DNA of 51,971 nucleotides from an uncultured Clostridia bacterium (GTDB lineage Bacteria; Bacillota; Clostridia; Christensenellales; Borkfalkiaceae): contig CALVLK010000009.1 in assembly GCA_944337235.1 (NCBI GenBank), forward strand, positions 1 through 51,971, given 5' to 3'. Position 1 is the stretch's first letter, and the number at the start of each line of letters is the position of its first letter. Shown here one piece after another: positions 15,782 through 24,890 of the stretch. The position numbers were made by a program, and so were the translations under genes. The notes beneath the pieces are model-generated. The model had not been told where the DNA came from, ran no database searches, and worked only from the letters and a program-made list of their open reading frames with translations.

Positions 15782-16771
15782 TCAACCGTAAGTGGTAAAT
15801 TCTGCCGACGTCAGGCGATATTGCATGGTGCCGAGCAGCCACATCACGGGCACTTCCATGCGCAGCATCACATTGCGGTAGGTGTTGTTCTGTGCGTCCG
15901 TCGTGGCGGCGTAGACGACTGTCTGCGGCTGCCCGGAGAGGCTCACGTCATAGGAGACCTGCGCGCTCATGGCGGCGATGTTTTCGTTGACCTGCCGCCC
16001 GCCCATGGTGAAGTCGACAAACTCCTCCACCGAGGTCGCGCTCACGGTCAGCGACTGTACGGCGCTCTGCCCGCTCGCCGCGGGGTTGATGGAGCGGAAG
16101 GTCGCGCCCGCCGAAAGGTCGAGGCCGCGCAGGGCAAATTCGATCTGGCGGTTGTCAAGGAAGGTCGAATCGCCCGAGATGTCGTATTCTGTGACGACGG
16201 GCGTCGCGTTCTCTTCGGTGAGGTCGGTGAACGTCTCCGTCGCGCGGGTGAGGTCTGCGCTGTATGCAATGTGCGAGCGGAAATAGAAGAGCTGAATGCC
16301 CTCGCCGAGCTCCAGAGAGGCGGGCGAGTCGCTGAGCGGCGTGGTGGAGTGGGTGACGCGCTCGCTCTCCACGGGCTGCAGGCGGTTGCCCACGGGCAGG
16401 AATTTGACCGTCGTCTGAACAAAGTCCTCAAAGGGCTCCCCCTGGGTGCCGTTGAGGGTGAATCTTCCCGTAATGTTCAGCTCGGTCGTGTACACATAGC
16501 CGCCCTGCGTGCTGCCGTCCTCCAGCGTGAGCGTCTCGAAGGAGAGCTCGGTGGTATAGGTCCCCGGGTCGTAGGAGAGGGAAAATGCCGCATTGCTGTC
16601 GGCAGGCGTAAAGGTGACTTCGTATTCCAGCCGTTCACTGAGTTCGCCCACCGTCGTCACCATGGTGTTCTGGTACCAGTTTGCAGAAAAGGAGAGGGGC
16701 GATACGCCCGTGCAGCCGCTCAAGGCGAGTACGGGCAGGAGCGCAAGCCCCGCGATCTTGATTTTTTTCAT
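15782..16771 (-). CDS. Putative lipoprotein of unknown function
   Basis: 329 residues. A signal peptide with lipobox LALSGC places the lipidated cysteine at residue 20, so the protein is anchored to the outer face of the membrane. The rest is beta-rich and Thr/Ser-rich (YDPGTYTTELSFETLTLEDG) with no domain I recognise. The start at 16771 has GGGGA upstream; the longer frame would begin in the promoter. It is cotranscribed with the Wzz-like gene, and both present domains outside the membrane, which suggests a joint envelope function. Confidence 0.75.
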   Translation of the reverse strand: MKKIKIAGLALLPVLALSGCTGVSPLSFSANWYQNTMVTTVGELSERLEYEVTFTPADSNAAFSLSYDPGTYTTELSFETLTLEDGSTQGGYVYTTELNITGRFTLNGTQGEPFEDFVQTTVKFLPVGNRLQPVESERVTHSTTPLSDSPASLELGEGIQLFYFRSHIAYSADLTRATETFTDLTEENATPVVTEYDISGDSTFLDNRQIEFALRGLDLSAGATFRSINPAASGQSAVQSLTVSATSVEEFVDFTMGGRQVNENIAAMSAQVSYDVSLSGQPQTVVYAATTDAQNNTYRNVMLRMEVPVMWLLGTMQYRLTSAEFTTYG

Positions 16772-16804
16772 GTCATTCCCCGAATGAATTGATATCGTAT
16801 CCCC

Positions 16805-16833
16805 ATTATAACACAAAAATTCCCGTTTGTAAA
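16805..16833 (-). promoter_or_regulatory. Promoter of the lipoprotein-Wzz-like pair
   Basis: Minus strand: TTTACA (16833-16828), 17 nt, TATAAT (16810-16805); the leader is about 27 nt. Confidence 0.8.
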
Positions 16834-16873
16834 AAATAATCTCCGAAAAACGAAGAAAATTTCATGAAATGTA

Positions 16874-16882
16874 TGGTATAAT
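16874..16882 (+). promoter_or_regulatory. Extended -10 promoter for addB
   Basis: TGGTATAAT gives a consensus extended -10; no good -35 hexamer lies 16-18 bases upstream. The addB start is 61 bases downstream. Confidence 0.55.
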
Positions 16883-16943
16883 GGGGTTACCATGCGCTGT
16901 GCAGAGGCCTGTTCTGCCCAACGCAAAACGACGGAGGAAGATC

Positions 16944-19900
16944 ATGGCGGTATTGATGAGGGCACCCACGCTGGACGACGCGCTTGCCGCGCTGCGCGAA
17001 CTTGCATCGCGCGCCGAGGAAGGGGGGTCGCGCATTCTTGTCTTCTGCGAGGACAGGCTCACGCTCTCTGCCGAGCGTGCCCTGCTTGCCTCGCTCGGCG
17101 GCAGCTTCACGGCGGAGGTCTCTACCTTTGCGCGGTTTGTCGCGGGGGATCGCCGCGTGCTCTCCAAGGAGGGCTCGGTCATGGCGATCTCTGCCATCAT
17201 CTCTGCCTGCGAGGGGGAGCTGCACTGTTTTCGCCGCAGAGCGGCGCGCGCCGTTTACGAGACGATCGCCCAGCTTTCCGCCTCGCGCGTGGACGCGGAT
17301 ATGCTTGAGGTCGGCGCGGGCGAGACGGAGGGCGTGCTCTCGCACAAACTCGGCGATCTGGCGCTGATCATGCGGCGCTATCGGGAATTTCTGACTGCGC
17401 ACGGCATGATGGACGAGAGCGGCTATCTTGCGCTGCTCCCCGATGCCATCCGCGCGCGCGATCTGTCGCATACGCACGTCTGTTTTTTTGCCTTTCCCTC
17501 CTTCACGCGGCAGGGCAGGGAGGCGGTGCGCACCGCCCTCGCCTGCGCCCGGGCGGTCACGGGCATCTTTTTGTCCGGGCGGGAGCACATCTATACCAAC
17601 GAGGGCGCGCGCATCTTTGCGGAGGCCTGCCGTGAATTTGCCCCGCCCGAGCAGGTCGCGCTTGCAAGCAGTATGCCGGGGGAGGCGCGCCGCCTCTTTT
17701 CGGGGCTGTTTTTCCCCATGCGCACGGCGCAGGAGCCCTCCGCATGTATCCGGCGCATCGACGCGCGTGACGAAGCGGAGGAATATGCCCGCATCGCCGC
17801 CCTCATCAAGCGGCACGCGGCAGAGGGGGTGCGCTATCGCGAGATGGCGGTGCTCCTGCCCGGGCAGGATAGCTGCGCCGCGCTCGAACGCGTCTTTCAC
17901 TCCTTTGGAATCCCCTATTATCTCGACCGAAAACGGCCCTTTTCCGAGCATCCGCTCTCGCGCTTTGTGCTTGCCGTGCTCGAAGCGGCCGCAAGCGGCG
18001 GCCTGCCCGAGGAGGTCGACCGCATCGCCGCGAATTTCTATTTCGGCGAGGGGGACAGCTATCGCAACTATCTGCTGCGCTACGGCGCCTATCGCGGAGG
18101 GTATCGCCGCGCCATCCGCAGCGCGGAGGAGCTCAAGGGGTTTGACCATGCCGAAATGGAGCGCTGCCGTGCGCGCATGACGGAACTTGTCGGCTGTTTC
18201 CCAGGCGCCCGCACGGCGGCATCGGGGGCGGAATATGTCGCGGGCGTGCGCGCATTGATGGAGAAGGCGGACGCAGAGCGCCGCACCGAGGAGCTCTCGG
18301 CGCACTTCACGGGGGCGGAGCGCACCTTTCTTTCCATCGAGCCGCTCGAGGAGATCCTCTCCGAGATTGAATCGGTGGCAGGCGGCATGCGCTTCACCGC
18401 GCGGGAGTTTGCGCAGGTGCTGCAGAGCGGGCTGGAGGCGAAGGAGATCGCCATGATCCCGCAGGCTTCCGACGTCGTATATGTCGGCGACGCCACGGAC
18501 AGCCGCCTCGAACGGGTGCGCATCCTCTTTGCGGCGGGCATGACGGACGCCCTTCCCCGCACTTCGGAGGACACCGCCGTCATCACCGACGGCGAGATCG
18601 GGCGGCTGAATGCGCTCAAAGTGGAAATAGAGCCCGCGATCGCACAGGTGAATGCACGCGCGCGGGAGAGCCTGGCACTCAATCTGTGTGCCTTTTCCGA
18701 GCGGCTGTATCTGAGCGTGCCGCTGCGCAGCGGCGGGCGCGAGGCGGTGCCGAGCGGGATCATAGCGGACGCCGGGCGGCTGTTCGTGTTGGAGCGTGCG
18801 GAGGACGCCTTCCCTTATGACTGTTCGGAGCGGCAGCCCGCGCTCGTCAGCCTGTATGCACTGCGCAACGCCATTCAGCGCGGGGAGAGCACGGATATCA
18901 GCCGCTATTCCTCCCTCTATCTTGCGCTCGAACGCATGGGGGAACTTCCCGCGCTCCCCGCCGGACAGAAAAAGGACATTCCCGCCATCGCCCCGCTCTA
19001 TTTCGCGCACGAGATCTCCCCGTCCGCATTGGAGGGCTATTTCCGATGCCCGTACCGGGGCTTCGGCGACTACGTCCTGCGGCTGCGTGAACGGCAGGAG
19101 GATTTTGCCGCTTCAGACGCGGGCAGCTTTGTGCATGCCGTGCTCGAGCGCAGCGCCGTGCGCTTCAATACGTTTGCAGACGAGGCCGCCTGTCGTGCGT
19201 TTGCGCGCACCTGCGGCGGGGAGCTGTTGCAGCTGCCGCAGTTTTCTGCGCTTGCCGACACCGCCGCGGGGCGGTATGCCGCAGAGCGGCTGATCTCTGA
19301 AGGGGAGGAGATCGCTGCCGCCGCCTTTCGTGCCGTCGCCCGCTCCGCCTTTCGGGTGGAGGCGACGGAGAAGAGCATTGCGCTGCCCGAGCTGGCGCTG
19401 GCGGGCAAGACGGACCGCGTCGACGTCTCGGGCGACTATGTGCGCGTCATCGACTATAAGACGGGGCACATTCCCGACGGCGCAGGGGACTATTATATGG
19501 GCACAAGCCTGCAGCTTCCCCTCTATCTGCGCGCGGCGACGGCGGGCAGGCGGAGCGCGGGCGCGTTCTACTTCCCCGCGCGCAACGACTTTGATCATGG
19601 CGGCGCCGGCCGCTTCCGGATGAAGGGATTTTTCAGCTGCGAAGAGGAGGTGCTGCGCCGCATGGATCCCGCGCTCGAACAGGGGGGCGAGAGCGCGCTC
19701 TTTGAATGGGACGGAACGGGCGGGGCGGGCGGCCTGGAGCGGGAGGATTTCGAGCGCTTCCTCGACTATGCTGTGCTCGTCGCCCGCCGTGCAGAGGAGG
19801 AGATGCGGCAGGGCAACATCTGCCCCTCTCCCAAGGAAGGGGCGTGCGGTTACTGCAAGTTGCATGCGCTCTGCGCCTTTTGCGGAGAGGAACGCAAAAA

Positions 19901-19961
19901 GCGCACGGTCAGCGCCGCACAGATCGCCGCGATCGTGCGCCGTGAGACAGGGGAGGAGTGA
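16944..19961 (+). CDS. addB: AddB-like subunit of ATP-dependent helicase/nuclease
   Basis: 1,005 residues. With AddA it processes double-strand breaks for homologous recombination. The C-terminal nuclease domain has the iron-sulfur cysteines (one in YFRCPYRGF near residue 699, the others in GACGYCKLHALC near 967-979) and the active-site VIDYKTG near 836. The family normally begins with a Walker A loop; here the protein starts MAVLMRAPTLDDAL and reaches the strand ILVFCEDRLTLSAE without any GxGKS/T, so the P-loop is missing. Start supported by GGAGG nine bases upstream. addA follows after three bases. Confidence 0.9.
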   Translation: MAVLMRAPTLDDALAALRELASRAEEGGSRILVFCEDRLTLSAERALLASLGGSFTAEVSTFARFVAGDRRVLSKEGSVMAISAIISACEGELHCFRRRAARAVYETIAQLSASRVDADMLEVGAGETEGVLSHKLGDLALIMRRYREFLTAHGMMDESGYLALLPDAIRARDLSHTHVCFFAFPSFTRQGREAVRTALACARAVTGIFLSGREHIYTNEGARIFAEACREFAPPEQVALASSMPGEARRLFSGLFFPMRTAQEPSACIRRIDARDEAEEYARIAALIKRHAAEGVRYREMAVLLPGQDSCAALERVFHSFGIPYYLDRKRPFSEHPLSRFVLAVLEAAASGGLPEEVDRIAANFYFGEGDSYRNYLLRYGAYRGGYRRAIRSAEELKGFDHAEMERCRARMTELVGCFPGARTAASGAEYVAGVRALMEKADAERRTEELSAHFTGAERTFLSIEPLEEILSEIESVAGGMRFTAREFAQVLQSGLEAKEIAMIPQASDVVYVGDATDSRLERVRILFAAGMTDALPRTSEDTAVITDGEIGRLNALKVEIEPAIAQVNARARESLALNLCAFSERLYLSVPLRSGGREAVPSGIIADAGRLFVLERAEDAFPYDCSERQPALVSLYALRNAIQRGESTDISRYSSLYLALERMGELPALPAGQKKDIPAIAPLYFAHEISPSALEGYFRCPYRGFGDYVLRLRERQEDFAASDAGSFVHAVLERSAVRFNTFADEAACRAFARTCGGELLQLPQFSALADTAAGRYAAERLISEGEEIAAAAFRAVARSAFRVEATEKSIALPELALAGKTDRVDVSGDYVRVIDYKTGHIPDGAGDYYMGTSLQLPLYLRAATAGRRSAGAFYFPARNDFDHGGAGRFRMKGFFSCEEEVLRRMDPALEQGGESALFEWDGTGGAGGLEREDFERFLDYAVLVARRAEEEMRQGNICPSPKEGACGYCKLHALCAFCGEERKKRTVSAAQIAAIVRRETGEE

Positions 19962-19964
19962 GCC

Positions 19965-22900
19965 ATGGCAGAACGTATTCAGGAGATCCGCGATACACAG
20001 GAACAGCAGCAGGCGATCGGCACGCGCGGGCGCGTCATCGTGTCCGCCTCGGCAGGGAGCGGAAAGACGTATGTCATGATCCGCCGCCTGACGCAGCTCA
20101 TCCTTGCCGGGGAGGATGTTCGCAGCGTGCTTGCCGTCACCTTCACCAACAAGGCGGCGGCGCAGATGCGCGAGAAATTGCGCACCTCGCTCGTGAACGC
20201 CCTCATCGGTGCGTCGGAGGAGGAGCGCCCCCGCTTAAAGGAGCAGCTTGCCGCGCTGCCCATGGCGGACATCAGCACGATCCACTCCTTCTGCGCCCGC
20301 CTTCTGCGCACCTATTTCTATCTTGTCGACCTCGACCCCGCATTCCGCATCGTGTCCGGCGAGGACGCCGAGGGGCGGGCTCTCTGGGACCGCGCGATGG
20401 ATGAGGTGTTCGAGCACGCCTACGAGGAAAACACGGCGGAATTCCGCATGCTGCTCGCTGCATTTTACGGCAGACGGGACGATGCGCTGCGCGCCGTGGT
20501 CAAAAGGGCATATGAGAACATATGCGACTGCGAGGATCCGCAGGGGCGCGCAGCGCGCGCCTGCACCTTTCAGGACGCAACGGAATACGTCCGGGCGTAT
20601 TATTGCGACGAGATCTCCTGGCTGCGCGAAAGGGCGGGACAGCTGCGCGATCTCATCGGTGCCGACGTCAAGGGGACAGAGGCCGCGTGCGCTGCCATGA
20701 CGGCGCGCTGCGACGCCCTGCTCTCCGCGGGCAGCCTGTTCGCCATGGCGGAGCTTGCGCGCATGCCCATGGAGCGCCCCGCCATGCCCAGGCGGACAAA
20801 AACGCTCGGGTCGCGGCGCTGTGCGCTCATTACAGAACTGTCGCAGCTCTTCGATCGCCTCGGCGAGGTGAGCGCTTCCCTTGCCAAGATCGGGCCGGAG
20901 GATGAGGAGGAGGGGCGCTTTTCGGCTGCGGCGTCGCTTGCACGCACGATCAACCGCCTGGCCGCCGAGCTGTTCGACTGCTACGGCCGCCTCAAGCGGG
21001 AGGCGGGCGTGCTCGACTACGGCGATCTCGAGCGCTTCGCCCTCCGCGTGCTGGAGAACGAGGACGCGCTTGCCGCCGTGCATGCGCGCTACCGCTTTGT
21101 CTTTGTCGACGAATATCAGGACGTCAACGAGGTGCAGGAGCGCATCGTAAAGCTGGTGGGCGGGGAGGAGCTCTTCCTCGTCGGCGACGCCAAGCAGGCG
21201 ATCTATGCCTTCCGCGGCAGCAATTCCTCCTATTTTCTGCGCGCCGAGCGGGAATTGGATCACGCGCTGCGCCTGAGCGAAAATTTCCGCAGCGCGCCCG
21301 CCGTCATCGAGGCGGTCAACCGCGTATTCAGCCGCGCCATGACGCGCGACATTGCGGGCGTCGACTATGCGGCAAACGAGATGATGCAGGGGGGCAGGCG
21401 GTACGGCGAACACCGCGGCTGCGTGCATTTTCATCGCCTGCCCGCAGTCTCTCGGAACAGGCGCACGAACGAGGGGGTCTACTCCGTGCGCGAGGAGGTC
21501 ACGCGTACGCCCGACGTGCGCTCGCTCGCCGTGGTCGATCTCGTGCAGCAGGAGCTGGGCAAGGAGTGGTTCGACGCCGATACGCAGACGATGCGGCGCG
21601 TCGGTTACGGCGATATCGCCGTGCTCGCCTATTCGGTGAAGCGCACGCTGCCCGAAAACATTCTGGCGGCACTGTCGCAGTACAACATCCCCGTCACTTC
21701 GATGGCGGAGACGGACATCCGTAACTATTTCGAGGTGCAGCTTCTCATCGACTGGCTGTCCTATCTCGACAATGCCGAGCAGGACATCCCGCTGGCGGCT
21801 GCGATGCTCTCTGCCGTGGGTGGGTTCGACGAGGAGGAGCTCGTGTGCATCCGCACCGCATACCCTGCGGCCTATGCCTTCCGCACCGCCTGCCGCGAAT
21901 ATCGCCTGCACAAAGAGGACGAACTTGCGCGCAGGCTGCAGACCTTTCATGCCCTGACGGAGGAGCTGCGCGCCATGGCAAAGGTCTTGTCGGCGGCGGA
22001 TGTGATCGGCCGCCTGCTCTCGCTCGGGCTGGAGGCGCAGTTCGCCGCCCGGCAGGACGGCGAGGCGGCGCTTGCGCGCGTCAGACGGCTCATCGAGGCG
22101 GGGGCGTGCGACGTCACCTCCTTTCTGCAGATGATCGGCAGGACGGAGCTCAAAACGACGGGCACGGCGGGCGGCAATGCCGTGCAGGTCCTCACCATCC
22201 ACTCCGTCAAGGGGCTGGAATTTCCCGTCGTCATCCTCGTCGGGCTGGATAATAAATCCAGGACATCCACCGACAAGGTATTTTTCGACGAAAAATTCGG
22301 CACGGCGCCCGCCTGTTTCGACTTTGAAGAGCGAAAAACGTACGATACCATGCTGCGCCGTGCGCTCAGCATCCGGCGCGGCGAAGAGCAGCGCAAGAGC
22401 GATCTGAACGTGTTCTATGTGGCAATGACGCGCGCGAAATACCGCCTGCACCTGTTGGTCGGCACCAAAACGGGGACCTGCCCCGCGCGTTTTGCGGGCA
22501 GCATGGCAGAGTTCATCGACTTTGAGGCGTGTGCAGACTATTTTGTAGAGGATGCCCCCGTCCGCGCCGCCGAGCCCCGCGCGGCGTTCGTCTACCGCGG
22601 CGACGAAGAGGAGATCGCACGCATCCGCGCCGTCTATCAGCGGCCCTATCGCTATGCAGAGAGCGTATCGCTCCCCGTCAAGTGCTCGGCGACCGAGCTT
22701 CTGCAGGCGCAGCCGCATACGGCATATGCGGCGGAGGGCGGGTCGGACCGCGAGGAGGGCACGGCATATCATGCCTTTTTGCAGCATGTGCGCTTTGGCC
22801 GCCCCGCAGCGGAGGAGCTGGAGCGCATGCGCAGCGAGGGACTGCTCTCCGCAGAACAGCTTGCACGCCTCGATCCCGAACAGCTTGCACGCATGCTGGC

Positions 22901-23234
22901 GCTCCCCTGCCTGCGCGCGCTTGCGGGCAGAGAGGTGCTGCGCGAGCAGACCTTCCTCGTTAGCCTCACCGCGGCGGCGATCCCCTCGCTCGGCAGCGCC
23001 TCTGCCGACGAGATCGTGGTGCAGGGCGCCATCGACGCGCTCGTGCGCGAGGAGGACGGGTACACCATCCTCGACTACAAATTTTCCGGGGCGGACGGGG
23101 CGCATCTTGCCGCGGCATATGCGCCGCAGCTTGCGCTCTACAAAAAGGCGGTCGCCAAGATCACCAACACGCGCGAGGAAAAGATTCGTGCGCGCATCGT
23201 CAACATCCGCCGCCTGTTCGAGGTGGAAATGTGA
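19965..23234 (+). CDS. addA: AddA helicase/nuclease subunit
   Basis: 1,089 residues, UvrD/Rep superfamily. Walker A is ASAGSGKT (29-35 region), followed by VTFTNKAAAQMREK, HSFCARLLRTYF, the Walker B VFVDEYQD (about 380), GDAKQAIYAFRG, TIHSVKGLEFPVV (about 744) and VAMTRAK. A PD-(D/E)XK exonuclease domain closes the protein with TILDYKFSG near 1035. It unwinds and degrades DNA ends until a recombination hotspot is met. Slightly shorter than typical ~1,200-residue homologues. Its ribosome-binding site GGGGAGGAG overlaps the end of addB, so both are one operon. Confidence 0.96.
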   Translation: MAERIQEIRDTQEQQQAIGTRGRVIVSASAGSGKTYVMIRRLTQLILAGEDVRSVLAVTFTNKAAAQMREKLRTSLVNALIGASEEERPRLKEQLAALPMADISTIHSFCARLLRTYFYLVDLDPAFRIVSGEDAEGRALWDRAMDEVFEHAYEENTAEFRMLLAAFYGRRDDALRAVVKRAYENICDCEDPQGRAARACTFQDATEYVRAYYCDEISWLRERAGQLRDLIGADVKGTEAACAAMTARCDALLSAGSLFAMAELARMPMERPAMPRRTKTLGSRRCALITELSQLFDRLGEVSASLAKIGPEDEEEGRFSAAASLARTINRLAAELFDCYGRLKREAGVLDYGDLERFALRVLENEDALAAVHARYRFVFVDEYQDVNEVQERIVKLVGGEELFLVGDAKQAIYAFRGSNSSYFLRAERELDHALRLSENFRSAPAVIEAVNRVFSRAMTRDIAGVDYAANEMMQGGRRYGEHRGCVHFHRLPAVSRNRRTNEGVYSVREEVTRTPDVRSLAVVDLVQQELGKEWFDADTQTMRRVGYGDIAVLAYSVKRTLPENILAALSQYNIPVTSMAETDIRNYFEVQLLIDWLSYLDNAEQDIPLAAAMLSAVGGFDEEELVCIRTAYPAAYAFRTACREYRLHKEDELARRLQTFHALTEELRAMAKVLSAADVIGRLLSLGLEAQFAARQDGEAALARVRRLIEAGACDVTSFLQMIGRTELKTTGTAGGNAVQVLTIHSVKGLEFPVVILVGLDNKSRTSTDKVFFDEKFGTAPACFDFEERKTYDTMLRRALSIRRGEEQRKSDLNVFYVAMTRAKYRLHLLVGTKTGTCPARFAGSMAEFIDFEACADYFVEDAPVRAAEPRAAFVYRGDEEEIARIRAVYQRPYRYAESVSLPVKCSATELLQAQPHTAYAAEGGSDREEGTAYHAFLQHVRFGRPAAEELERMRSEGLLSAEQLARLDPEQLARMLALPCLRALAGREVLREQTFLVSLTAAAIPSLGSASADEIVVQGAIDALVREEDGYTILDYKFSGADGAHLAAAYAPQLALYKKAVAKITNTREEKIRARIVNIRRLFEVEM

Positions 23235-23263
23235 CAAGCCGCGCCCCTTCGACGAAAAAACAC

Positions 23264-23292
23264 TTGTAATTTTCGCGCAAAGACGGTATAAT
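23264..23292 (+). promoter_or_regulatory. Promoter of the membrane-protein gene after addA
   Basis: TTGTAA (23264-23269), 17 nt, TATAAT (23287-23292), about 50 bases before the ATG at 23350. Confidence 0.8.
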
Positions 23293-23349
23293 GGTCTTAC
23301 CTTTGGCGATGCCGCCGCGTTGCGGCTCATCCATATAAAAGGAGCGGTT

Positions 23350-23940
23350 ATGGATCATCTCATCACATATTTTTCGGAATTTATCGGGGAAGTCGCGCGG
23401 CTTGAAGAGTGGCTGGTGCTGCTTGCCGCCCCCGTATTGCTGTTCGTCGTGTCGCTTGTGCTCGCCATCGTGCACGCAAAGCGCGCCTATCTGCCCGTCG
23501 CAGCTGCATTCGGCGGGGCGGGCGCATTCCTGGTGAACGCCGCGGCGGACATGAAAGTCCTCGTCGCATGGCTTTGCCTCTACCTGATCTGGTGCGTGCT
23601 GGTGCGGCTGCTCTTTCTCATTCCTTTTCGCAAAAAGGCAAAGGGGGAGGCGGATCTTTACGAGCGTTTTCACGTTCCGCTCGAGCTGCCCGAGGAGCGC
23701 GAAGCGGCGGAGGGGGAGCCCCTTGCCGCCGAGAACGCCGCGCTCTGCCTTGACCATGTCAACGCCTTGTTAGAGGAATTGAAAAAGCGCGACCTCAATC
23801 CCGCCGACCGTCTTGAGGCGGACGCCATCGCCCGCACGCTCGAAGGGTATGGGAGCGGTCCGCTGACCGCGGAGCAATTTGCCGTCGTCAACGACAGCCT
23901 CGCCTCCGTGCTCAAGCTCACGGCGAAATACAAACTTTGA
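23350..23940 (+). CDS. Hypothetical protein with three N-terminal membrane helices
   Basis: 196 residues, not recognised. Three hydrophobic segments (about 21-43, 47-66, 70-91) are followed by RRK-type basic residues and a soluble, acidic helical C-terminus of ~100 residues with ENAALCLDHVNALLEELKKR and LTAEQFAVVNDSLASVL. The hydrophilic domain is therefore probably cytosolic. GGAG lies five bases before the ATG. It has its own promoter and a modest terminator, so it is likely monocistronic and nothing in its neighbours suggests a function. Confidence 0.8.
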   Translation: MDHLITYFSEFIGEVARLEEWLVLLAAPVLLFVVSLVLAIVHAKRAYLPVAAAFGGAGAFLVNAAADMKVLVAWLCLYLIWCVLVRLLFLIPFRKKAKGEADLYERFHVPLELPEEREAAEGEPLAAENAALCLDHVNALLEELKKRDLNPADRLEADAIARTLEGYGSGPLTAEQFAVVNDSLASVLKLTAKYKL

Positions 23941-23951
23941 TTTTGGCGGAG

Positions 23952-23976
23952 AGCCCGGCAGCCAGGCCGGGCTTTT
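23952..23976 (+). terminator. Modest terminator after the membrane protein
   Basis: An eight-base-pair GC stem (23952-23959 with 23966-23973) followed by only four T. Confidence 0.65.
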
Positions 23977-24012
23977 CCGTTGCATGAACTGTGATTATTT
24001 TGTAAACGGGTC

Positions 24013-24041
24013 TTGAAAAGCGTAAAAAAATATGGTATAAT
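24013..24041 (+). promoter_or_regulatory. Promoter of the nucleotidyltransferase gene
   Basis: TTGAAA (24013-24018), 17 nt, TATAAT (24036-24041) with a TG extension of the -10 box. Confidence 0.85.
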
Positions 24042-24095
24042 CGACATGCGGAGAAAGTGATCGCGCAGAAGGCGCGCCGTGATAAGGGGGGATTC

Positions 24096-24890
24096 ATGTA
24101 TCAACATCACATCGACAGCATTGAACGCCTGCGGGAATATTTCACGCCCATGGATGGGCTGATCGCCATCGTGCTCGACGGATCCGTCGTCAAGGGCACG
24201 GCGCGCCCCGATTCGGACATCGACGCCGTCATCGTCGTCACTGAGGAGCGCTATCGTGAACTTGCCGCCCTCAACCGCCTTGCCGAGGTCATCTCGGGCT
24301 ATTGCACCTACTCGGGCGGATATTTCGACGTGAAGTATAAGACGAAGGAGATCCTGCGCCGTGCCGCAAAGTACGGCAGCGAGCCCACGCGCAACGCCTA
24401 TGTGCAGGCGCGCGTCATCTATTCCAAAGACTGGGAGATCGAACCGCTCGTGCGGCTCATCGCCGCCTACCCTGAAAAGGACGTCGAGGCGAAGATCCGC
24501 TGCTTCAACGCCAACCTGCAACTCAACCGCGGATATTTCATCCACTGCGTCGAAGAGAAAAACGCCTATATGCGCGCACACCTTGCGCAGGAGATCGTGT
24601 ACAGCGTCTATCGGCTGATCCTGGTGGAGAACCGCGTGCTCTTCCCCTGCAACCGCCGCCTGGAGGAGGCGGTGCGCTCCTGCCGCCACCGCCCGGAGAA
24701 CATCATCGAGCTGGGCAACGCCTTTCTCAAGAGCAACAATATAAAGACCTGCGAGGCGTTCGTCAGGGCATTCTGGGAGCAGAGCGGGCTGCCGCTCACC
24801 GACAACGTGAGCGTCAATTGCAGCGCCTATGTGGAATTTTACGAGGACTGGTGGATGCGCGACTTTGCACCCTTCCCCAATGAGTGGTGA
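24096..24890 (+). CDS. Nucleotidyltransferase-domain protein
   Basis: 264 residues; start at 24096 behind GGGGGGA. The active-site pattern DGSVVKGTARPDSDID (about residues 27-43) is the GSxxxG...SDxD signature of the pol-beta-like nucleotidyltransferases, as in aminoglycoside-modifying enzymes and toxin-antitoxin MNT proteins. The rest is a helical C-terminal domain with conserved-looking FNANLQLNRGYFIHC and ENRVLFPCNRRLEEAV, resembling small sugar or drug adenylyltransferases. No HEPN partner is adjacent, so a MNT/HEPN module is not supported. The true substrate is unknown. It overlaps the next gene by 11 bases. Confidence 0.82.
   Translation: MYQHHIDSIERLREYFTPMDGLIAIVLDGSVVKGTARPDSDIDAVIVVTEERYRELAALNRLAEVISGYCTYSGGYFDVKYKTKEILRRAAKYGSEPTRNAYVQARVIYSKDWEIEPLVRLIAAYPEKDVEAKIRCFNANLQLNRGYFIHCVEEKNAYMRAHLAQEIVYSVYRLILVENRVLFPCNRRLEEAVRSCRHRPENIIELGNAFLKSNNIKTCEAFVRAFWEQSGLPLTDNVSVNCSAYVEFYEDWWMRDFAPFPNEW

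Noticed and set aside
16887-19010. A 707-codon open frame antisense to addB
   Set aside because: Same reason: a GC-driven shadow, with no start signal.
20235-23330. A 1,031-codon open frame antisense to addA
   Set aside because: The sense frame carries all AddA motifs; the antisense product has no recognisable domain and typical codon-bias composition.
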